Part shown: positions 1 through 12,800 of the stretch, in pieces
Position numbering within the stretch: position 1 is the first letter of the stretch
Layout of the letters: each line of letters starts with the position of its first letter
From: Serinus canaria
Lineage: Eukaryota > Chordata > Aves > Passeriformes > Fringillidae
Assembly: GCF_022539315.1 (NCBI RefSeq)
Contig: NC_066316.1
Span: 24,541,245-24,605,244 of the forward strand
Length of the DNA: 64,000 bases
Reading direction: 5' to 3'
Notes under the pieces: model-generated
Told to the model about the DNA's origin: nothing
Database searches by the model: none
Seen by the model: the letters and a program-made list of their open reading frames with translations, nothing else
Made by a program: the position numbers and the translations under genes

Positions 1-2128
1 AGCAGAAATGCTGGATTGCCTTTTAAGAGTGCCTAGCAGATTAGTTTTTCTGACAGACTATATAGAGCTAGTTTCTTTGATACTCAGTGAGGAGTTTACT
101 CTGTTTGTGGCTTGCTTGATATAATAATGTGATGACCTTTTTCTTCTGCCTTTCTTTGTGTTGGTTTTGAACCAGTGTTTAATGGGAATAACTGTTTCTT
201 TTACTTTACTGTCCATACAAAATAATGACAAATTGTAATCTCAAATCCTTTACTGTCTTTACATGTCGTGTCAGCTGCAAATTACTTTCATAAGCAGGAC
301 CCTCCAGGCAGTTTATAAAGTTGCCTTATAAAAAATTCAGAAGGGTAAACAATGATCTAGTATTATTTGAACCTTGGGTTTCTCAAATGATTAATGACCA
401 TATTCCTTCTGTAAATAAATACAAAATTTTGCAAACAAATACATCAGAAAGGATCCACTTCTGTAAGGTTTTGCAGAGATGGTCCCCCTTGGATTGGTGT
501 GGCTAATAGCTATTGTCCATTCACATGAATTCATAAAGCCTGGCTATCTCATTATTTTAGATAGACACATTTCTGCCAGTCTGAGATGGCATTTCTATGG
601 TTTTACCATTCTGGAAGGTATGCAATATATTTGCAATCAGTTTAATATCTTTTTTGGCCTTATTTAAGGTGACCATATAAAGTGAACACTCAAGCAATAA
701 ATTTTTTTTCTCAGTGGGATTGTGTGAAAAGCTGAAACCGAACTTTCTGGTGATTCCTTTTCTTCTGTTTTGCTTAATGCTGAATGGTGCTAAACCCTAA
801 TTTGGTATTCCAGGACATGAAGACATCCTTCTTTCAAAAGGGAGTACATTTCTGAACCTTTGAAATATATTAACCAAAACAGATGTATTTTTCAGGCTTC
901 CTTTAACCTCTGATAGCAGAGTATATTCTTCTGCTTTTTGCATGTTTGTTTTTTTTTTTTTCCCTTATGTTCTCTCTGTGGCCCAGTTAACATGGAAGCT
1001 TACCTCCCTGGGGAGCACTCAACCTGTAACTAACCAGTAACAAACTAGTGTTTGAAATTTAATAAGCAAATTGCTATTTTAGAATTCAATAGAATTTATT
1101 TACAGCTGATCATGCATTTTCAATGTCATGTGCCACCATTTTTTAGTTTCAGAGGTAACAGCCCACTTAGATGAAAGGGAAAAACCACTCCTTGAGTTAC
1201 CATCTCAGAACCTTGATGCAGGTAGGCACCTCATCACCCTGTAGTTTGTAGGTCACATTTTCAAGTCAAAAAGTCTGAATTAGAAAGCCTGGTCTCATTA
1301 AGTATTAGAGGCCCCCGTATGCTCATTTCCATAAGCTCAAAATCCCTAAAATTTGTGAAACTACCTGAATGAAGGCTGGGATTCTTGAGTAAATTCAGAA
1401 AATAGGTCATTTTCCAGCAGCATCTAATGTTCAGGTCTCTGCCAATTAAGATGGTGCTTGGCATACTCTGTGTGTACCTTTTCTGTATTTTCTGATACCA
1501 TACCCTGGATACCCTCAGCATTGTGGTTATTGACTTATAATAGTAAAGAGACAGAGCAGTTGAAACATAGCAAGTATTTATGCTTCAAAATTAACTATCC
1601 TTGGATATTTAGGATTACAGTACCAACAACATGGCCACTTGGAGTTAATATGTTTCATTTATCAGCTGAAATTCAAAAATGAAAGTGAATTTACTGCACC
1701 TGAGTGGCCCTAGTAAAAATGCCCAGAGCTCTGGGTCATGTCTGCGGAAGTGGTACAGTGTAAATAACAACAATTGCTCCCACTTTTACAGAGGTAGCAC
1801 GTTCATTGGGTGCTAACACAGTCCTTTTTCTGAGGTCCTTCATTCCAGTATTGATATCACACGTGAGGATTCACTGCCTGGGCATTCTGGCCCAAGATTT
1901 CATGTAATTAAATATTATTATTCAAGTATTATCTAACACCAATCCACTTTTTGATGAACCATTATCAGACAAGTCTGAATCATCAGTTGCTGGACAGGGC
2001 TGACTCTTGTTGGCTGCAAGTCTCTTTTCCATGAACTAGCCCTCCTGCTCTGGTAAGAGTATTTGTTATGTTTGTTATCAGCTCTTGTGCAGTCTTCTGT
2101 TAAAGACTGAGATTTATCTCTACTGTTG
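1..2128. other. Unique noncoding DNA, no gene seen
   Basis: AT-rich DNA with short homopolymer runs, for example a T run near 950-961. The only open frames are under 90 codons on either strand, and none has a recognisable domain or a convincing exon context. I see no interspersed repeat in this stretch. Confidence 0.6.
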
Positions 2129-2170
2129 TCTCTCTCTTCCTTCCCTCCTTTCCTCCTTCCCTCCTTACAG
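2129..2170 (+). repeat. Pyrimidine tract (CCTT/CTCC-rich) ending in ACAG
   Basis: About 38 bases of almost pure C and T, built from CTTCC/CTCC units, end in TTACAG at 2165-2170. It is a low-complexity homopyrimidine tract and could form triplex-type DNA. It also has the form of a strong polypyrimidine tract plus splice acceptor on the plus strand. The sequence alone does not separate these readings. Confidence 0.7.
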
Positions 2171-2306
2171 AAAAATCCGTAAGAAGTTCACCAGGTCACA
2201 GCTGAAAAGAGCTTCCAGAACACCTTGTTCTCCGATCATTGCAAAGACAAAGTCTCTCATGAACAATAGGCAGGCCCGAACAGAGCCAGGACCCATCATA
2301 CAATGA
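2171..2306 (+). other. Exon-like open frame after a splice-acceptor-like tract
   Basis: Following the AG at 2169-2170, the frame starting at 2172 stays open for 44 codons and stops with TGA at 2304-2306. The peptide is basic and begins K-I-R-K-K-F-T-R-S-Q-L-K-R. I do not recognise it. The opposite strand is also open here (2165-2449, minus), so openness alone is weak evidence. It could be a terminal exon or chance; chance is more likely, and no upstream exon can be identified in the window. Confidence 0.12.
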
Positions 2307-5300
2307 AGACATAACAGCATCAGCACCATAATAATGTCAAAGTCATGTTCAATTGTGAATGCAGACATAACAGGACTTCCCACATCTCTGAGACAGAACT
2401 GTTGTGTGGACATATTGTGGCCGGGTTCTGTGTTCTGGGCAGGATCCAACAGCAGCCCTTGTTCTCCCTCCTCTCTGCAAGGGCTACTCCTGGTTCACTG
2501 TGCAGGCCTGTCCCAATTCCCTCTGCTCCCAGACAACTCTGCTGGCTGGTCAGGGAGGGGCTGTTTGCACTGGTCCCACTGAATGGATGCAGAGCCCACC
2601 CATCACATTTGTCTATGCCTTCTTGTGGCTCAGCAAAAAATATGCAGCTTTCAAAACCATTGCAGTGTCTTTAAAATGGGATTTAGCCTTGAGGTGTTGC
2701 ATTTTCAAACAGAACTGCAAACTTGGAGTGTTCATATTTTTCAGTATTGGCTTGAGTCACCTTGGGTTTGATTTTCTATACTGATGTCCACAAGGACAAG
2801 GTATTGTTCAGCAGTTCTGAAACTTAGACTGAATTAGGAAATTTCCATAATTAGTGTCCAATTCTGAAAATGTTTGCCATATTAGCTTTGTTTAAAATCC
2901 TGGAAAGTATTGTTTGTGACAGTAAATATCCAGCTGGACTAGGTGCATGTGTAGGAACTGGTCCCATTGTCTCTGTATTTGAAAGCATCTGCCTATTTCT
3001 TTGGGTATTTTTTGCATTTCTTGAAGCCTATTCTGAATAGTGAAAACCAGCAGAACACCATTCCCAGAAGACATGAAGAAACAGATTATTTCCTATTAGT
3101 AATGTCTCTCCACAAAATAATTTCTACATTTTTATATGTCTGGATAAAGACGTCTTGCAGAATGCTTTGAATTCATAAATGTAAGGCTACAGATGGATAC
3201 TTACCATGGAGAGATGATGTGCCTTTTGAAACTTCTTGTAGGAAACTGTCAGTCTCCCTGAAGGTGGGAATGGCAACAGAGGCAGGTCTTTTATTTCTAC
3301 TCAGGTACTTACAGGTGAACAATCTCTGCCCTACTTTGAAATCCAGAGAAATCCAGTGTGGAGCACTGCTGTGTGAACCTAGTTGGGATATATCAATCAT
3401 CTGAGGCAAGTTGTCCTTCAATAGGTTTGGATTCCATGTGGTCAGACACTGAACCCATCATAGATGAGCTTCAAGACTTTTTTTTTCCCTCTCTGTTTAC
3501 TAGATAGCTCCAACAGCATAGTACAGGTGTGAGGTTTTCATCCAGTTGTGGGCATGCACCCAGCTTTGTGGTTAGAAAGACAAGGATGTAAGTGACATCT
3601 CATACTTCTGGGTGATCCCCCCAAAATTATTTCCCCCCGATGAATTTTATTGTTTCAGTCTGAAAGAGCATGTGTGATCTCAGCCTAAAGCTAGCCATGC
3701 TCTCCATGTAGAATTTTGAGCTCCTAAGACAGTGACCCAGGTGCTTCCTCAAAGAAGAGAGCACTCTGACCTCTTGAAGGGACTTGCTGATGATTTTCCA
3801 TGATGATGGAGCCAGGTCTTGTCCGCTGTTCTTCACCAGCAAGGATAGGGTGGATATGAAGGGAGGTTTATGACAAGGAGTCCTTGCTCCTAGAGCCCTG
3901 AACAGTTTAGTGAATGTCATTGATTCAGATTCAGTTGGAGAAGACCTGGGATTCATCTACCTACAGTACTTTCCAGTAGCCACTGAAATGTGTGGCTCTG
4001 GGAGCCTTCTAGGCACCGGATCTGCACTTTCCTCTAAACAGGAGGGCTTTTTATCAGATAGCTGAGTGGAGACAACCTACTCTTATTAGTCAGAATTGCC
4101 TTTATTAACTGCAACATATGGAAACACCTTCTGTATAATAGCTTCCTCACCCATTAGAATAAAGGGAACATGATTATTCAGCAATCTGTTTGACTGAAAG
4201 TATGAAAAACATGAACATAATGAGCTTTGTCTCCCTCAGACATCACTGAAATCACACACAGCAGACTCATTTTCAAAGTGTTGTTAGCTGTACGGTGGTA
4301 GATTTTTTTACCCTGCCTTATTAAGCTTGTACTCAAATGATTTCTTTAAGTCAGTGTGCTCCAGTGTCTAGACAGTATTTTGTAGAATCTCTGTGTGTTC
4401 CTGCTTTTGACAAAAGTATTAGTGTCTGTAATAGTCTGATGTGAAGTCATTTTTTCTTCTTTCCCTCTGAGGAGAGAGAGACTGGTAACACAGATCCCTG
4501 TCAGCAGCCAGCTGCCTGATACCATTATCTTTTGCATCAAAGAGCCAAGGTAAGGAAGAATCCTTTGCAGCTCCAAGCTGAGGTGCTTCCTCTGGATCCA
4601 CTGGATATAATGTTCCACCTCTGCCCAGCAGAGCCATTCCCCAGGTTGCAACAGCCCAACCTTGGGGTGGGTAAGGCGTGGAGGAGACTGATATGTGGAA
4701 CAACTTCTGCTCTGTCCTTCAACAGTTCTGCATGCAGCTGCAGGGAGACATCCTCCCTCCTACACTGCACACAGTGCACAGAGAAACTGCACACCAGGCA
4801 TTGCACCTTAGTTTTTACCTGCTCTCTCTTCACCTTCATCTGTGCTTCAAGATGCTCTCCAGAGATGAATGCAGGATTTACCCCTGAATTTTGATTGAGA
4901 GTGTGGATGGAAGATGTGCTCAAGTTGTGTTCCTCCTGCTGGGTTTGGGCATAACAATTTAAATTTTTGTAGGAATTGTGAAACTCCTCGCCACAATATC
5001 ATACAATTCCATGCTTTCTTTTGAGTTAAAATAGTTTTCACTGGCTGTGAGCAAAGATGACACATTCCTCTGTAAACTGAAGCAGTATATCCACAACAAA
5101 TCAGAGCTCTGTACTTCTTTATCAATCTTCCCAAGTTACTTATTTTAAAACCAGCCAAGATATATCAGTCATCAACAATGACACTGAGTATAAACATGAA
5201 CCTTGTAAGCAAGGACAAGAAGTTTGGTACTTGCCACGATGTGAGAGAATCAAGGCAGCAACAGCACTGCATTTACAACGTGATTTATTTTTCTGTCAGC

Positions 5301-7547
5301 TAAATAAGAAATCCTTCTGAAAATTTGCCTCTCCAGATATGGGGCTAAAAAACATGTAAAATGCACAACCTCTTTGTGTCCAGAGGCCTCATGCAGAAAG
5401 TAGGAGGATTGGTTTAATGTTTAAAATATCTATGTTGCCATTTTCAACTATATAGCTGCTCTGCTTTCTCGAAATATTGTGTATACTGTTTTCAGATTAT
5501 TTTTAAAGGCCCCGACTTAGTGGTGGAGGTTTTGATTCTGTAGGATGGTAAAGAATGTTTTGAAGTACTTGAGATTGCCTGAAATGTGTTGTTCATATGA
5601 AAACATCTTTAAAACCAGTGTTTTGATTAAAGGCAAATATAGCCTTCGTTTCTGCAGTCCAAGCCTTGCAGCATATTATGAGAAACTGGGAATTGGAAGT
5701 GAAATGTAGAACAAACAAGGAGTAGAAATGGTGAAATGGAGCCTGCACTTACATAATGTGCACTTTTTTAGTAATCTAAAATAAGATTTATTTTTTTTAA
5801 TAAATATAATTTCCACAGAGATACTTTCCTAATTATGAAGGCTTAAATAAGATGGAATGGCTGCACAGTAGTTTCTGATATAATCACAGTATAACACACC
5901 ACAGCCTTTTGCAGAGAACAACTATAGTCCTTCAGAAATACTATATTACTGGACACAGTGTCTTTATATATATGTACTGCTATGGTAATGGAATTGTTAG
6001 AATCCCTTGGAAATTTCAGCAAAATAATATTCATTTTTCATTTTCTTTTGAAGCTTCTTTATATAAACCTGTGTCTTCATAAGCCAGAGGGGTTGTCAAA
6101 AGATCTGAGTTTATATAACTGCATAGTGGATTTTTTTGGAGTAAGTCAGGACTTTTTTATTCAAATGTTGCATGTTGAGGGAGGAAACCTAATTTTGGAA
6201 TACATGGGTTTTGGATAAGAGTTTTGAGGTTGTACTGTATAGTGATCAACAAATTTGCAGAATATGCTCCTGTTGCTCATAAAGATTTAACAGTTGGTAT
6301 TGAAATACTGTATTGATTAAATAAAAAAAAGTAAAAATTAAAGAGTTGTCTTTTAAAATTTCTGCTCTTTAGACTAAAAGTGAATGGAATGGTAAAACTG
6401 GGAAGCTCAGTGTTGGGTGTTTGAGAATGTGGAGCACCTTAGAATGCAACAGTGCTATTTGATTTGCATTAAAGTGTCTTTGTGTACAAACTCTGTGACT
6501 CTTGGCCCTTTTTGCAGGAAACTAAATTTCTACATTAGTAGGGTCATCCTGTTCTACAGTAGGCTATTGAATAGTCAAAAGACTGAAGATTGGTGAACTA
6601 CATGAGAGTTTAAAAGACAAGTAGGTAACAAGGGGACAAGGAGAGAAAACTCAGAAGTTGGAGAACATGAGACATGAGATATTGGTCCTTACACTGGAAC
6701 ACCAGAAGGCTGCTTAGGATTGAGCTGAAACCTAGGCAAGAGCACTCATAGTCCACAAAAGCAATACTAGAAGCATTGCAATCTCCAGTGAACTGGCCCA
6801 TCTAAACTTCTCAGGTTGGTATTAGTGTCAAAAAACTTTGTATCTTCATTTGGTAACACCTGGAACTGGTGGCTTCTATGTAAATATGGAACATAGTTTG
6901 AGTCCTCTTCTTTAATGACATCTAAGCTAATTTCTGCAAATTATTTGGATTTTTTTTTCCAGAGGAAAATCATATAAAGTTCTTCTGAACAGAAGTAAGG
7001 ACTGCTGCTTTACAGGTTTGTTCAAGGCAGCTGTTTCCATCCCCTAATTCCCCTGTCTGTCCTGGGGATTGCAGGATACTTAGTCCACAGGCTAAATATT
7101 GTTTCAAATGTTTGTTTTAAAACGGATTATCTTTTCTTCCTTCCCTTCCCTCCACCTCCTCCCCCAAAGACACCTGTGTAGGTCCTAGTAGAAGAGCTCA
7201 AGTTCTTCTGAGGTGTTTGGATTTAATAGGCAAGATGAGTTGTATTTACTAGTTCTTCTGGGAGTGGAGCATTGGTATCACAGAGGGGATAATCTCTGGC
7301 TGAGGAACTGGGAATCTCTTCAAGCAGGCTCACAAGGAATCTCAGTAAAAAAGGAGGAGGTCCAAGGAACTCCTTGGATTGCTTTCACAGTATGGCTGTA
7401 CAGCCTCTCCCATGTCAAACTGAAATAGGTACCTAGGGGATAGCTTTAGTCTCCCAGTTCTTTGGTTCACTGTGAAGGTATTGATCACACATACAAAGCC
7501 TCAGCAATGAAAGGACATAAAACGTTTTTTCTTTCCTTTTGCACTAG
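2307..7547. other. Unique noncoding DNA, no gene seen
   Basis: This stretch alternates between AT-rich DNA and slightly GC-richer patches, for example 2400-2620 and 4500-4900, where short frames overlap on several strands at once. That overlap is what base composition alone produces. No interspersed repeat, RNA gene or recognisable protein family was seen. Confidence 0.55.
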
Positions 7548-7640
7548 CAGTCAGAAAAAAAGAAAAAATACATCTTAAAAATCACCCCTCCAATAAAAAC
7601 CAACCAAAAAAATGAAACCCAAAAAACCAACCAATAAATC
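7548..7640. repeat. A-rich low-complexity tract with AACCAACC units
   Basis: The plus strand carries runs of A broken by CCAACC and CCC, with the motif AACCAACC appearing twice. It ends exactly where the left arm of the 34-bp inverted repeat begins. Confidence 0.8.
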
Positions 7641-7674
7641 CATGAGTTAAAATCCATAGAGATTTGGATTCAAC
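7641..7674 (+). repeat. Left arm of a perfect 34-bp inverted repeat
   Basis: These 34 bases are the exact reverse complement of 9802-9835. The arm begins CATGAGTTAAAATCCATAGA and ends GGATTCAAC. It is not low complexity. The match stops abruptly at both ends, with no similarity outside the arms or just inside them. I see no target-site duplication flanking the pair and no transposase frame between the arms. Confidence 0.97.
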
Positions 7675-9801
7675 TCTGCTGTCTACTTGAAAGCAGAAAT
7701 TATTGGAGAAGACATTTTGTTAAGAGCTGAGTTTTGTTTTGGTCTGTGGTATATGCAGAACTTTCATAAACCACTGTAAATACAGAAAGCTTTTCTGTGA
7801 GGCTGGTCTGCCATGGTGACCCTTTTCCATTATTTCAGATGCATCATGGTTGCTTTACAAAACAGGTAAGTAATTCATGTATGAGTGCTACCAAAGCAGC
7901 ATAAAAATCCTGCGTGAGCTTTAGAGCCCTGTTATATTACAGCCACTCGTTACTGCTGTGGCAAGACCAAAGGTTCTTCAAATATACATTTTTTTGTGTA
8001 CACACTGAAGTGTGCTCCTTATATGCTAAGCAGAGGGATCTTTATGGAAATTAAAACTCATTATTACTCGTTTAAATGCTGATGAGACCTAGATGATATG
8101 CCAAAGAACTGTGTGTGGCCAATAATATTTAAGATACACACTCAAATCAAAGTCCACTTTGTATAGCTGGGATGCTCCTTAGGCATTAAAATTGGCACTG
8201 ATGTTGGAAGAACATTTGTTTTCAAATGGCCTAATGGAGTTTTTTAAGGAAGAGAATCACCTTCAGGAAATAAATTTTGATCTGTACTGCTTTGGGTAAA
8301 AGGTTTAGAGCCAGACTTTGAAGCTGATTCTCTTCCTCACCAAGTTGTCAATTCAAGACTGCAGAATTTCCTCACCAAAACTAAGTCCCAGTGAGTCTGG
8401 AGGAACATTGCAACTCTCTAATTTATTTGTAGGGATTTTTTTTCCCCTGCTGGCTAGCTATATTATTACTTTGGAGTTTTTCTCCTCAGTAATCTGGATC
8501 AATACTTTTATTAGTGTGGAGGGGGCAGTTCATATCACCTTTGGGGTAAAAAAGAAAGGAGTTCTTTTCCTAGTATTTTTTGCTTAGGCACATAAAAATC
8601 CATTTTGTATAATAATAGCAAAAAAAAAAAAAATCACAGGCATTTGTGGGAAGCTAAGAAGTAAGTAAAGAGTATACAACATTAAACTAGGAGGATATAG
8701 CAGACTAGGACACTGAATGTGATTTTCTTTTGTTACATGGGTACAGCTGTTCATGACAGAAGGATCATCCCTTCAAGGTGTCCTTTCTGTTACTGTTCTG
8801 TTACTGACACTGCACTTGCTCTTCTTGTATTCATCAAAATCCTCCATTGTGCTGTCTGCTCTGCCCAGTCATCACTGGCAAAATGAACTCCAACTTTTCA
8901 ATAAGATAAGTTACTGGGGCAGATGCAATGAAAATTTAAAGACTACAAAATTGATGAAGGGCTCTCTATTTGTTTATTTTCCTTCAGTCTTGATTTCCTT
9001 TGGAATTTTAATCTTTTTATCAGGCAGTGAATCTAAGAAAAGTTACACTGAATGCCTTTGATCCTTAGGATATGCATTTATTCTATAGTAAGACACTTAT
9101 GTGGCACAGTCTGCTTGCAGGAGCCTGACTCAACAATCTCAGCTGTTGGATAATCCTGCCACGTTGTTTATTTTCCATATTAGTGACAGTAAGTCCAGTA
9201 TTGATTGGCTTTTCCAAGCAGACCAGGCTCCATCCTGCCATTTCTACGTGCACAGTTCAGGCATGGTTAAGTATTTTCTTCTTTTTTCATGGTCTCTGCT
9301 TGCTTTCCTGTTTCTTGTACATGTTCAGAAGAAAGGAAAGCCTGATGATGCTCCCCTTCCCCCAGCTGTGTGGGTTTGGCTCAGTTGCTGCTGAGTGCCT
9401 GGGAGAAGAAAATGTTGGATCACTGCTGGTTGTCCCTTTGCACACAGACTATCCTGGGCACTACAGACCACTCTGATTCCTCTTCCTCTGGAGTTCTAAG
9501 TGTGGGGACAGCCTGGCAGGCTGGTGCTGCTGTCACACATAGGAGGAGAGTGCCTTACTCTGTGGCTAAAGAAAGCTCCATGGCACTGCTGCTCTTTGGA
9601 GTATAGCAAAGGGTTCAGAGTGGCTGAGCCCTCTGGAGATGCTCCCATTCCACTGCTGGAATGAGAGTGGAATGCACTGCCAGCCCTCTTATTTAATGGT
9701 ATATTTGGATCCCAATGGTATATTTGGATCCACTCCCCTTCTAAGTTGCTTCATCAATGCTCAGCCACCCTAAGCCTGCCATATTATGTTTTCTTTGCTT
9801 T
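7675..9801. other. 2.1-kb interior between the inverted arms, no gene seen
   Basis: Between the two arms the sequence is ordinary AT-rich DNA with short frames of about 102 codons at most, none recognisable. If the arms were terminal inverted repeats of a transposon, this interior would be a non-autonomous element, because no DDE-type or other transposase can be read. Confidence 0.5.
9695..9732 (+). repeat. 19-bp tandem duplication
   Basis: Two adjacent 19-bp copies of AATGGTATATTTGGATCCC differ only in the last base (C versus A). This is a simple local duplication and looks recent. Confidence 0.95.
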
Positions 9802-9835
9802 GTTGAATCCAAATCTCTATGGATTTTAACTCATG
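9802..9835 (-). repeat. Right arm of the perfect 34-bp inverted repeat
   Basis: Exact reverse complement of 7641-7674, 34 of 34 bases. The two arms enclose 2127 bp. The flanks (TTTGCTTT before, TTTCAGAA after) do not match the flanks of the left arm, so no duplicated insertion site is visible. Confidence 0.97.
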
Positions 9836-12800
9836 TTTCAGAATGATGTCAAGGAAGATTATAGTCAAGATGCTATAAACATCTAGAAATTTTTGCTCCC
9901 TCATCCCTTCATTTTTCAATTTAAGGCCATTTTTTTTCCATTATGGTTTCCTTTTCACCTTTCTTTCTGTTGGTCTTTCATTTACTGATAACCAAACCTT
10001 ATTTTAAATTTCATAGTCTTCAAAATAAAATATTTATACCTATTGGGGTGAGTGCAGCAAACATCTGACATGGGTTTATAGCTCAATAACCTAGACAGTG
10101 TACTGGCCAAATCATCAGAACTCAAATCCAGATAAATATTTTAAACCTGCTGACTTTCTTGGCTATTTGGATCTAGTGGTTCTGTATTTTCCCCTTCCAA
10201 AAATGGGGGCTTGCTTTAGACTTGCAATCTCAAGAAGTCTGGCTTTTTTTTTTGGAGGAGTTCTGCTCTAGGGTTTGGCTCAACTGCACCTATTGCACAT
10301 TGCTTGGCAGCCTGTAATTACACTGACTGCTTAAATGCTGAGTAGCTTTCTTCTGTTTACTGCTCATATGGATTAAATGTGCAAGATTTCAATAGAAGAA
10401 TATAAATGAAGTGACTGCCTAGCTCTGGATTTTCTCCATCTTCCCTTGATGCACTAACGAGAATCAATTGCAGTTGCTTATTATTTTTAAATAGCAGTTA
10501 ATTTGAGAAAATCTGATTCACTAGCTCTTTTCATTTTGCTGATTTGATTTCAGCCTTCTGCCCATCTGGGCCAACCTACGTCTACTGTTCAAAATCCAGT
10601 GCCTAAACTCACTGCTGCACATAACCAAAGGCAGACACTCAGCCTAACAACCCAGGAAAGCTCTGTCTGCAGCAGTGTTCTCCACCCCTCTGTCTTCTTA
10701 TTACTAAAATCCTCAATGAGAGAAGAGGCTTTGCTTTGCAATTAATTCTCTGTTGTGCCTGAAAGAGAATCAGGGTGATCATAGAAATACAACTCCTCCT
10801 TATCCATTCAGCTCTCTGTGTGTTCTGGTGAGGTGGTAGTATCTCAGGGTTGCATAGTCACAGAAATGGTCTCCTGAGCAGATGAGTTTATTCTGCCTGG
10901 AGATGCTCTGGTGAAACCCCATGCTCACCATAGGAACTGTAGAATTAATCTCTGTGAAGTCATGTGGACTTCTAGAAATGGCTTTCTGCTGCATCTGTGC
11001 AAATCCCCTTGGCAGCAAGAAAGAATCCTGAAGAAGGATTGTAGGCTAAGCTGTAAGCTCTTTAGGTTAGGGCTAATATCCTCCTGTAATCATTAAAAAA
11101 TGCTTTTTAGATTTATAGCCTCATGGCAATGTCTGGGGTGAAAAAGAAAGTCTATTCAGGAGCTGGTAGTGTATACAGGGTCTGTATTTAGACAGATGCA
11201 GCAGGGGATGTCACTGGTTTCTACAGAGGATGGGTGTTGTTATCTGATGTGAGGAAGAAAAAGATGCATTCTTTTTCTCTGAATAAAGGGCTGGGTGAGG
11301 GTTTCTAGTTCCTAATGGCCTCCCCACATTTTAATCCGTGGTGATTTCTGTTCACAATTTGTTAAATGCCTTTTGTTTCGTGGCAAAAAAGATGGGCTAA
11401 TACACTGTAAATACAGGGTGGTTGTATGTGATGAAACATTGCTTTTTTCATTATATACACACAGGGAAGTTGAAATGTTATTTGTAGAGGATAAAGGTGA
11501 ACTTTGCTCATGATTTTATGAACTTTATTGCACAGTGTTCTTTGTGCAAACAGCACTTGACACTCTCTTACCTTTTGTTATTTCCAGCAGATTGGAGTCA
11601 TTTGTTTTTTAATGTTGATCTGTGTCAGAGCAGCAGGTGTTGGATAAAAGGAATCAAGATCACTTTTGTGTTTTGTGATCAAATATTTAGGGGGATTTGA
11701 AAAGTGCTGTAAAATTCAATTAGTTTTGCTTCCAATGTCCTTTTCTCCTAGACAACTGATTTGCAATTCTGGAATAATTTGTCATGATTTTTCCAAAAGT
11801 GGAGCTGGTGTTTGGTCTGAGCTAAGCCTTTTAGCCCAGCTGGTGTTGCTGGGCTTGGTGTTCACTTTGCAAACTGCCATGCAGGCTGAAGATGTCACCC
11901 TGAAACAGCTGCTTGCTACCAATTCACTGCTGAAAATTTCTGCCCTCTCTCAGCACAGAGAGTAGATGGACTGCTGTTTGCTTCAAAGTTAGATGGAAAA
12001 TTTGGCTTAACTCTGTGGTTCTGAAATGAGAGAGCAAGGATTCAAGGAAATCCACTGCCAGTGAGAGAGGGGAGTAGGGAAAGCCTCTGATGGTCATGAA
12101 AGAAAAACAGCTTAGGTCAGAAGCATCTGCAGCTGCACAGCCAGATCTGCAAGTGGCAATCTGCCTGCAGCCCAAGTCAGCCTCTGGGTTTGCCCAAGGA
12201 ATTATCAGCCCTGCAGAAATAAATTACATTCCATGAAAAGCTATTAAGGTATTGAAAAAGTAGAAAATATCTCCAATTAATCAATGCAATGTCATCAGCC
12301 AGATTCAAGCACCCGTGTATTTCTGATTAATTCATTGTCTGCATTGCTGTCAGTGTCTGCTCCTCACCAGTTTTATGTCCTGGCCTGTGTCTGTGACCAC
12401 TTCTGTTCCATCACTGCCGGTTCAGGGAGGTCTGTCAGGACTGGACACCTATGGAATAGTGTCAGACTCTGAATTGCTGAGTCCTTTCTCTCTGCACTAC
12501 TTGAAAAGAGCCTGATTTTCTCAAAACTCAGACTGTGGTTAGGATGAAGGTCAGTGACTTGGTACGCTTGGTATACTTGGTACAGTTTGCTTGAAATGTC
12601 AAGAAGCATGATAACTTTTCCACAAACTAATAGGTTAATCTAATATGATCACTGATAAAGAAATAATTCTGTTTTCAAATGTTTCCACAAAGTCAGTATT
12701 GTCATGAACACAGCTACTGAATTTCTGATGGCTGGTGAAATGCATTTCCATGGTGTTTGGAGCTGTGTACACATATTCAGGTAATTCATTCTGCTCTCAC

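Noticed and set aside
2165..2449. Minus-strand frame ending in D-L-V-N-F-L-R, similar to a short kinase-domain stretch of type III receptor tyrosine kinases
   Set aside because: Only about seven residues agree, and the preceding residues do not follow the kinase order (no glycine loop, catalytic Lys or hinge pattern). Treated as coincidence.
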